Shown here piece after piece: positions 6,355 to 10,485 of a stretch of DNA of 10,485 nt. Under the pieces are notes generated by a model that was not told the DNA's origin, made no database searches, and saw only the letters and a program-made list of their open reading frames with translations. A program made the translations under genes and the position numbers. Every line of letters begins with the position of its first letter. Within the stretch, counting starts at the first letter, position 1. Source of the DNA: Aliishimia sp963922415 (GTDB lineage Bacteria > Pseudomonadota > Alphaproteobacteria > Rhodobacterales > Rhodobacteraceae); contig CAWUIP010000120.1 of assembly GCA_963922415.1 (NCBI GenBank), positions 1-10,485 of the forward strand, read 5' to 3'.

Positions 6355-7914
6355 TCACCCAGCAGTTTTGCCAAAAGAGAGAGGTGGATGCAGTTTCTCA
6401 TTATGCGCCTTGATCCAAGCCAGCGTTTGGTCAAACGGCATAGGGCGCCCGATCCCGTAGCCTTGGACATGCGTACAGCCAAGCTGTGCGAGCAGCGAAT
6501 GTTCCCCAACTGTCTCCACACCTTCGGCGAGGGTATCAAGATCCAATTTCTCGGCCATCGTCAGGATGGCGCGGATCATTCTTTGTTGTTCTACGTCGCG
6601 ATCTGATTTCATAACGAAGGATCGGTCGATCTTGATCCGGCCAACGCAAAAGCGTCGCAGCGAAGAGAGCGATGCATGTCCGGTTCCAAAGTCGTCCAGG
6701 TCGATACGGCAGCCAAGTTCATGGAGGCTTTTGATGTTGCGCGTAATCACATCATCAGGTCCCTTGGCAACAACAGTTTCCAAAATCTCGACGGCCAGAC
6801 GGTCTGCGCCAAGTTCGAAGCGATCCAACTCCCACGATATTTTTTCGACCAGTTTTGGGTCGCTGAGTTCCGCGGACGAAAAGTTTACGCCGACTTGGCG
6901 CACATCCAACTGAGCTTGATCCCAGGCTTTGATCGCGGTGAACGCATGGTAAGTTATGATCTCGGACAGCCGACCCATAGCGCCTGCCGCTTCCAATTGC
7001 GGCAAAAAGTCAGCGGGCGAAATTGGCCCTTTCTGAGGGTCAATCCAGCGCGCGAGCGCTTCAAACCCAGTAATCTTGCCTGTGTCGGTCGATATTTGTG
7101 GCTGAAACCAGGGCACGATCTCACCGTTTTCAAGCGCCTGCTGAACCGCGTCTTGAGCATGTCGCGCAACGTGAGGCGTCGGTGTTTTCGTTGCAGAAAA
7201 AGACCGTATTCCGGCTGGGGCTGCTGCCAATGCCTGCTCTAATGCAGCATATGCGCAGGCGATAACCGGATCAATTGTATCTGCTGACGGAGTTGGAGCC
7301 TCTCGGCCCAGTTGGCAAAAACCGACGGATGCTGAAATGTAAAGTGCCGTGCCGTCTATCGCATAGGGTTCTGATAGAGCCTTGGTTAGCCTGCCTGCAA
7401 GTTCCAGGCAGATCTCCAGGTCGATTGTTGGCTGTGCAGACAAGCACAATGCCAGAGTTGATGTATCCCATGTTCCAACGAGGTCATCGCGTCGCAAACC
7501 TGATCGCAGTCGCTCCGCCATTTGCTTTTGGACCCCATCGATTGCTGTGGCACCGTAGCGTTCGGTCAGTTGCTCTGCATCATCGATGGCAAAGAAGAAA
7601 ACCGCAGTCCGCCGGTCGGCTTCGCGGGCAGTTTGAACCGATAATGTGGCCAGCCGTTCAAAGCCGTCCCGGTTGAGCGGGCTGGCAAAAGGCGTGCTGA
7701 AAACGTCCTTGACCCGCTGGCCAGGCAGAATGGCAAGCACCGCCGCACATAATGGAATTGCCAAAGCAGTGACGACAAGCGCCAACTCACCGCCGAGCCA
7801 AAATGAACATAGGCTAACGGCGGGCGTCAACAAAACTGCCCCGAGAAGAACTGTTGTCAGATTGATCCCGGACCCCGAGGACCGGCCAGACACATGACTA
7901 CCATACTTTAACAC
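6355..7914 (-). CDS. Membrane-anchored c-di-GMP phosphodiesterase: degenerate GGDEF plus intact EAL domain
   Basis: The 519-residue product begins with two hydrophobic helices (19-40 and 43-64) that anchor it in the inner membrane with almost no periplasmic loop. A GGDEF-fold domain follows (about 85-240), but the signature is replaced by WDTSTLAL (149-156), so cyclase activity is not expected; it may bind GTP or dimerise. The EAL domain (about 255-510) keeps the residues for phosphodiesterase action: E285 in GFEALARW, N344 in VNFSSAEL, E376 in VEILETV, D407-D408 in LDDFGTG, K428 in RIKIDRSF, E464 in LAEGVETV and Q484 in VQGYGIG. It probably hydrolyses c-di-GMP to pGpG and so affects motility or attachment. 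No PAS, HAMP or receiver domain is present, so the input is unknown. The start is GTG at 7914, supported by a GAGG site. It stands alone between ttcA and yidC with about 100 bp or more on each side. Confidence 0.9.
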   Translation of the reverse strand: MLKYGSHVSGRSSGSGINLTTVLLGAVLLTPAVSLCSFWLGGELALVVTALAIPLCAAVLAILPGQRVKDVFSTPFASPLNRDGFERLATLSVQTAREADRRTAVFFFAIDDAEQLTERYGATAIDGVQKQMAERLRSGLRRDDLVGTWDTSTLALCLSAQPTIDLEICLELAGRLTKALSEPYAIDGTALYISASVGFCQLGREAPTPSADTIDPVIACAYAALEQALAAAPAGIRSFSATKTPTPHVARHAQDAVQQALENGEIVPWFQPQISTDTGKITGFEALARWIDPQKGPISPADFLPQLEAAGAMGRLSEIITYHAFTAIKAWDQAQLDVRQVGVNFSSAELSDPKLVEKISWELDRFELGADRLAVEILETVVAKGPDDVITRNIKSLHELGCRIDLDDFGTGHASLSSLRRFCVGRIKIDRSFVMKSDRDVEQQRMIRAILTMAEKLDLDTLAEGVETVGEHSLLAQLGCTHVQGYGIGRPMPFDQTLAWIKAHNEKLHPPLSFGKTAG

Positions 7915-7919
7915 GTACG

Positions 7920-7923
7920 CCTC
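7920..7923 (-). promoter_or_regulatory. Ribosome-binding site supporting the GTG start of the EAL gene
   Basis: GAGG on the minus strand (7923-7920) lies 5 nt before the GTG at 7914. An in-frame TGA stands a few codons further upstream, so the frame cannot extend far. A second GTG at codon 8 (7893) lacks such a site, so the 7914 start is preferred. Confidence 0.55.
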
Positions 7924-7964
7924 ACTCAGTCAGGAATGATACGAACCCTAACTGTGCGATCTGT

Positions 7965-8017
7965 CTGCAAAGTTAATTGTGAGCTTTTTCAATCTGGCAA
8001 TATAACTCAAATTGTTC
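7965..8017. other. AT-rich intergenic stretch between ttcA and the EAL gene
   Basis: This short segment after the ttcA stop is clearly richer in A and T than the surrounding genes (for example GAGTTATATTG and TTGAAAAAGC on the minus strand). It probably holds the EAL promoter and the end of the ttcA transcript. I could not fix a convincing -35/-10 pair or a hairpin. Confidence 0.3.
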
Positions 8018-8845
8018 TTATTTTGTTCTGCCCAGGCCAGCGAAATCAAAAAGCTTCGGATCTAGCAGGTGAGACGGTCGCGCGTTCATTAAAGCGCGGA
8101 ACATGACTTGGCGGCGCCCGGGTGCATTCGTTTCCCACGTGTCCAAGATCTGTTTTACCTGCTGGCGCTGTAGCCCATCTTGGGAGCCACATAAATCGCA
8201 GGGTATGATCGGGTAGGATAGGGCACGAGAGAAACGTTCGCAGTCGACTTCAGCAACATGTGCGAGCGGTCGATAGACAAACAGGTCTCCGTCTTCGTTC
8301 AGGAGCTTGGGCGGCATGGTCGCCAGCCTGCCACCATGAAAGAGGTTCATGAAAAACGTCTCTAGTATGTCGTCGCGGTGGTGCCCTAGGACAACTGCCG
8401 AACACCCTTCCTCGCGTGCAATACGATAAAGAATGCCGCGCCGTAGTCGCGAGCAAAGCGCACAAAACGTTCGTCCTTGTGGGATTTTATCCATCACAAC
8501 TGAGTATGTGTCTTGATACTCGATACGGTGTGGCACACCGCGCGTTTCCAAAAACTCTGGCAGGACAGTGGCGGGGAACCCAGGTTGTCCCTGATCGAGA
8601 TTGCAGGCCAGAATGTCGATGGGCAGTAGGCCACGCCACTTCAGCTCGTAGAGCACCGCGAGCAAAGTATAGCTGTCTTTGCCGCCCGACAAGCAAACAA
8701 GCCAGCGTGCACCAGGATCGATCATGCCGTACTGTTCAATCGCCTCGCGCGTGTTGCGCACGATCCGCTTGCGGAGCTTGCGAAACTCCGTCGTTTTGGG
8801 GGCACCTGCGAACAGCGGGTGGATCTCGTCGAGGTCATCCAACAT
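8018..8845 (-). CDS. ttcA: tRNA 2-thiocytidine(32) synthetase TtcA
   Basis: TtcA thiolates cytidine 32 in certain tRNAs using ATP and a 4Fe-4S cluster. From ATG 8845 the product is 275 residues. The PP-loop SGGKDS is at 53-58. The cluster cysteines are Cys128 and Cys131 (CALC) and Cys216 in PCDLCGSQDGLQRQQ, with Cys219 beside it, exactly the TtcA arrangement. LGHHRDDILETFFMNLFHGG (153-172) is the conserved binding loop of the family. Start choice: the open frame continues up to a TTG at 8881, adding 12 Gly/Arg-rich residues (IAGGGWDRARV), but family members begin close to the DDIHPLFAGAP motif, and AGGG upstream of ATG 8845 gives a usable ribosome-binding site. About 105 bp with a hairpin separates it from the GST gene. 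TtcA rather than TilS is clear from the cysteines. Confidence 0.95.
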   Translation of the reverse strand: MLDDLDEIHPLFAGAPKTTEFRKLRKRIVRNTREAIEQYGMIDPGARWLVCLSGGKDSYTLLAVLYELKWRGLLPIDILACNLDQGQPGFPATVLPEFLETRGVPHRIEYQDTYSVVMDKIPQGRTFCALCSRLRRGILYRIAREEGCSAVVLGHHRDDILETFFMNLFHGGRLATMPPKLLNEDGDLFVYRPLAHVAEVDCERFSRALSYPIIPCDLCGSQDGLQRQQVKQILDTWETNAPGRRQVMFRALMNARPSHLLDPKLFDFAGLGRTK

Positions 8846-8886
8846 GACCCGTGCCCTATCCCAGCCGCCACCCGCGATCAAGCGGA

Positions 8887-8904
8887 GCAGGCCGTTCGGC
8901 CTGC
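8887..8904 (-). terminator. GC-rich stem-loop between the GST gene and ttcA
   Basis: A perfect 7-bp stem GCAGGCC (8887-8893) / GGCCTGC (8898-8904) closes a 4-nt loop (GAAC on the minus strand). It lies about 47 bp after the GST stop and about 42 bp before the ttcA ATG. The minus strand continues TCCGCTTGAT, not a T-run, so it may be an attenuator or an mRNA stabiliser rather than a strong intrinsic terminator. It also argues against the TTG at 8881 as the ttcA start, since the hairpin would sit right at its ribosome-binding site. Confidence 0.4.
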
Positions 8905-8950
8905 GCGCCTTCTCGGTGCGCCCCGTAAACGTGGCGCCGGGTGTGGCAGC

Positions 8951-9817
8951 TTAAGCGCCTTCGGGGTTCAGTTTATCTTGTGTCTGCGTGTCAAAGTCTG
9001 ACGCGTCATGACGTTCATGGAGTTGCAGGTGAGGCTCGCCAAAGGCGCGATTGACCATGCGACCACGCTGAACAGCTGGCCGTGCGTCGATCTCTTTGGC
9101 CCAGCGTTGTACGTGCGCATAACTTTCAACGTCCAAGAATTCAGCAGCGTTGTAGAGGCGGCCGAGTGCCAACTGCCCGTACCAGGACCAGATCGCGATG
9201 TCTGCAATGCTATATACGCCGACCATGAAGGAATTGTCGGCGAGGTGCCGGTCGAGCACATCCAGCTGCCGCTTCGTTTCCATGGCGAAGCGGTTGATGG
9301 GATACTCAAATTTTTCAGGGGCATAGGCGTAAAAGTGGCCGAAACCGCCGCCCAAATAGGGCGCAGATCCCATTTGCCAAAAGAGCCAGGACAGCATTTC
9401 GGAACGGCTCGCAGCGGGGCCCAGGAAGGCATCGAACTTCTCGGCCAGGTGCAACAGGATGGCACCCGACTCGAAGACCCGTACAGGTTCCGGACCGGAT
9501 ACATCCAAAAGTGCGGGGATCTTGGAGTTTGGGTTGATGTCCACAAACCCTGATCCGAATTGGTTGCCGTCGCCGATGTTGACAAGCCACGCATCGTACT
9601 CTGCCGCCGCGTGTCCGGACGCCAAGAGCTCTTCGAAGAGAACTGTGACCTTTACGCCATTTGGGGTGGCGAGTGAGTAGAGTTGGAACGGGTGTTCGCC
9701 GCGCGGGAGGTCTTTGTCATGGGTTGGTCCAGCAATTGGCCGGTTGATCGAAGCGAAGCGGCCACCTGATTCTGAAGCCCAGGTCCAAATTTTCGGTGGT
9801 TCGTAAGTGTCTGTCAT
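8951..9817 (-). CDS. yghU: YghU-type glutathione transferase (GSH-dependent disulfide-bond oxidoreductase)
   Basis: The 288-residue protein matches the E. coli YghU / Nu-class glutathione transferase along its whole length, with diagnostic blocks INRPIAGPTHDKDLP (24-38), YSLATPNGVKVT (47-58), DINPNSKIPAL (93-103), FESGAILLHLAEKF (115-128), WLFWQMGSAPYLGGGFGHF (144-162) and LHERHDASDF (266-275). Domain order is an N-terminal arm, a thioredoxin fold (about 43-130) and an all-helical domain (about 137-260). This class binds two glutathiones per site and reduces disulfides; Asn25 and Thr51 lie where YghU contacts glutathione. No CxxC is present. It is cytoplasmic, with no signal peptide. GGGAG (9828-9824) 6 nt before the ATG is a strong ribosome-binding site. 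The gene sits between yidD and ttcA, which have no known link to it. Confidence 0.93.
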   Translation of the reverse strand: MTDTYEPPKIWTWASESGGRFASINRPIAGPTHDKDLPRGEHPFQLYSLATPNGVKVTVLFEELLASGHAAAEYDAWLVNIGDGNQFGSGFVDINPNSKIPALLDVSGPEPVRVFESGAILLHLAEKFDAFLGPAASRSEMLSWLFWQMGSAPYLGGGFGHFYAYAPEKFEYPINRFAMETKRQLDVLDRHLADNSFMVGVYSIADIAIWSWYGQLALGRLYNAAEFLDVESYAHVQRWAKEIDARPAVQRGRMVNRAFGEPHLQLHERHDASDFDTQTQDKLNPEGA

Positions 9818-9823
9818 GACGTG

Positions 9824-9828
9824 CTCCC
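9824..9828 (-). promoter_or_regulatory. Ribosome-binding site of the yghU-like gene
   Basis: GGGAG on the minus strand (9828-9824) is 6 nt from ATG 9817, one of the best Shine-Dalgarno matches in the window. It indicates independent translation of this gene rather than coupling to yidD, whose stop is 67 bp upstream. Confidence 0.6.
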
Positions 9829-9884
9829 AGAGTCAGTTTGTGTGTACATATGTTGAAGACGCGCCAATGCCAGAGAAGTGTCTC

Positions 9885-10136
9885 TCAATCGTTGCCCGGC
9901 GTTGTCTTACCGTGCGCGTCAGGGACAGGATCGTAGCCAGACGCGCCAAACGGGTGGCAGCGCAGGATCCGTCTTAGCGTCAACCAACCGCCCTTCACAC
10001 CGCCGTGGCGCTCTAGCGCTTCCAGTGCATAGGCCGAACAGGTGGGCTGATAGCGGCAGTTGTGACCGACCCAAGGCGAAAAGATCAATCGATAGGCGCG
10101 CACAGGAAGAGATAGAACATAAGCAAACGGGGTCAT
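9885..10136 (-). CDS. yidD: Membrane protein insertion efficiency factor YidD
   Basis: This 83-residue protein belongs to the YidD (DUF37) family, which helps YidC-dependent insertion at the inner membrane. The first 20 residues form an amphipathic helix (YVLSLPVRAYRLIFSP) expected to lie on the membrane. The family core is C27RYQPTCSAYALEAL (27-41) with Cys27 and Cys33, then GGWLTLRRILRCHPF (49-63) with Cys60, and the GYDPVP ending (67-72). The length is normal. The ATG at 10136 overlaps the rnpA stop as ATGA, so translation is coupled to rnpA. In most bacteria yidC follows directly; here three genes intervene. Confidence 0.96.
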   Translation of the reverse strand: MTPFAYVLSLPVRAYRLIFSPWVGHNCRYQPTCSAYALEALERHGGVKGGWLTLRRILRCHPFGASGYDPVPDAHGKTTPGND

Positions 10137-10456
10137 GAGAGTGCTTGAGCTAAGTCCGACAGCAGTCGTGAAAAGGGCAGGCTGGCCGTTTTGCCCGCGC
10201 GCCCGATCAGCACATAGTCATGGCCAGCTTTTCCCTCAAGAGGGATCGTGAGCCGTGCAATCTCGCGCAGCCGCCGCTTCGCGGCGTTTCGGGCGACGGC
10301 GTTTCCGACCTTTTTGGAACACGTAAAGCCGATCCTCACGCGATCATCGCCGTCTTGCCGGTTCCGGATCTGAAGAATGAAGCCCGGAGTGACCTTCTTG
10401 GGCGCACGCGCCGCCCGCAGAAAATCCGCCCGGTGCCGCATCACCTCAAATGACAA
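10133..10456 (-). CDS. rnpA: Ribonuclease P protein component (start uncertain, may extend past the window edge)
   Basis: RnpA is the basic protein subunit that helps the M1 RNA process the 5' ends of tRNA precursors. The 107-residue frame has the family motif GNAVARNAAKRRLRE (51-65) with R56, N57, K60, R61 and R62, preceded by VRIGFTCSKK (40-49), and the RADFLRAAR helix near the N terminus (9-17). Start: the frame begins at TTG 10456, with ATG 10441 six codons in. The ATG would begin right at the conserved position before RADFL and has GAGG only 2 nt away, too close. The frame also stays open to the right edge (encoding AERAAAPAV before the TTG), and roseobacter RnpA proteins often carry a variable N-terminal extension, so the true start may lie beyond 10485. 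rpmH is expected next to it outside the window. Confidence 0.92.
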   Translation of the reverse strand: MSFEVMRHRADFLRAARAPKKVTPGFILQIRNRQDGDDRVRIGFTCSKKVGNAVARNAAKRRLREIARLTIPLEGKAGHDYVLIGRAGKTASLPFSRLLSDLAQALS

Positions 10457-10473
10457 AACCGCCGGAGCGGCGG
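10455..10473 (-). terminator. Terminator-like hairpin with T-run ahead of rnpA
   Basis: On the minus strand CCGCCG (10473-10468), a CTC loop, CGGCGG (10464-10459) and TTTT (10458-10455) form a short intrinsic-terminator shape. It would lie between rpmH (expected upstream, not seen) and the rnpA core. It could lower rnpA expression relative to the ribosomal protein gene. If rnpA truly starts further upstream, the repeat would instead be coding sequence for an Ala/Pro-rich extension. Confidence 0.45.
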
Positions 10474-10485
10474 CGCGCTCGGCGG

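Noticed and set aside
8846..8881. TTG start at 8881 for ttcA
   Set aside because: The added residues are Gly/Arg-rich, unlike the start of TtcA proteins, and the 8887-8904 hairpin would block initiation there.
9873..9886. AGAGA-AGTG-TCTCT stem after yidD as a terminator
   Set aside because: The stem is only 5 bp, AT/GC mixed, overlaps the yidD stop and has no following T-run.
1..10485. CRISPR array, tRNA, insertion sequence, prophage or toxin-antitoxin genes
   Set aside because: No regularly spaced repeats, cloverleaf, transposase motifs, terminal inverted repeats or small paired ORFs were seen on either strand; gaps between genes are all under about 135 bp.

Overview
The window looks like an ordinary chromosomal segment of an alphaproteobacterium, most likely a marine Rhodobacterales (roseobacter-type) genome. 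The evidence is the family-level resemblance of the proteins (TtcA, YidC with Lys at the usual Arg position, a short 4Fe-4S protein of a type I recall from this order), the moderately high GC content, and the gene order rnpA-yidD ... yidC-MOSC-engB ... argB. No mobile element, CRISPR array, tRNA, rRNA or phage gene is visible. Ten complete genes, plus rnpA whose start may lie outside, are on the minus strand, so the text below reads from the right edge to the left. At the far left there is also the last 17 codons of a plus-strand ABC transporter ATPase.

Right block (about 10485 to 8845): rnpA (RNase P protein) overlaps yidD by ATGA. A GC-rich hairpin with a T-run lies directly before rnpA. 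Then come a YghU-type glutathione transferase with its own good ribosome-binding site, and ttcA (tRNA 2-thiocytidine synthesis). Middle block (7914 to 3047): a membrane-anchored c-di-GMP phosphodiesterase with a degenerate GGDEF domain and an intact EAL domain, then a 133-bp regulatory gap, then the tightly packed yidC-MOSC-engB unit joined by ATGA and TGATG overlaps. Left block (2969 to 84): argB, a 109-bp gap with an inverted repeat inside a candidate promoter, then a three-gene unit of a di-iron membrane hydroxylase, an eight-cysteine ferredoxin-like protein and a SixA-type histidine phosphatase. This unit converges on the plus-strand transporter gene across a short hairpin.

Functionally the core is the common bacterial rnpA-yidD-yidC neighbourhood (tRNA maturation and inner-membrane protein insertion) joined to a ribosome-assembly GTPase and arginine synthesis. 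The GST, ttcA and EAL genes sit between yidD and yidC, which are neighbours in many bacteria. The least understood part is the hydroxylase / eight-Cys protein / SixA cluster. I found no clear new defence or mobile system; the findings are moderate leads, mostly regulatory sites and one poorly characterised operon.
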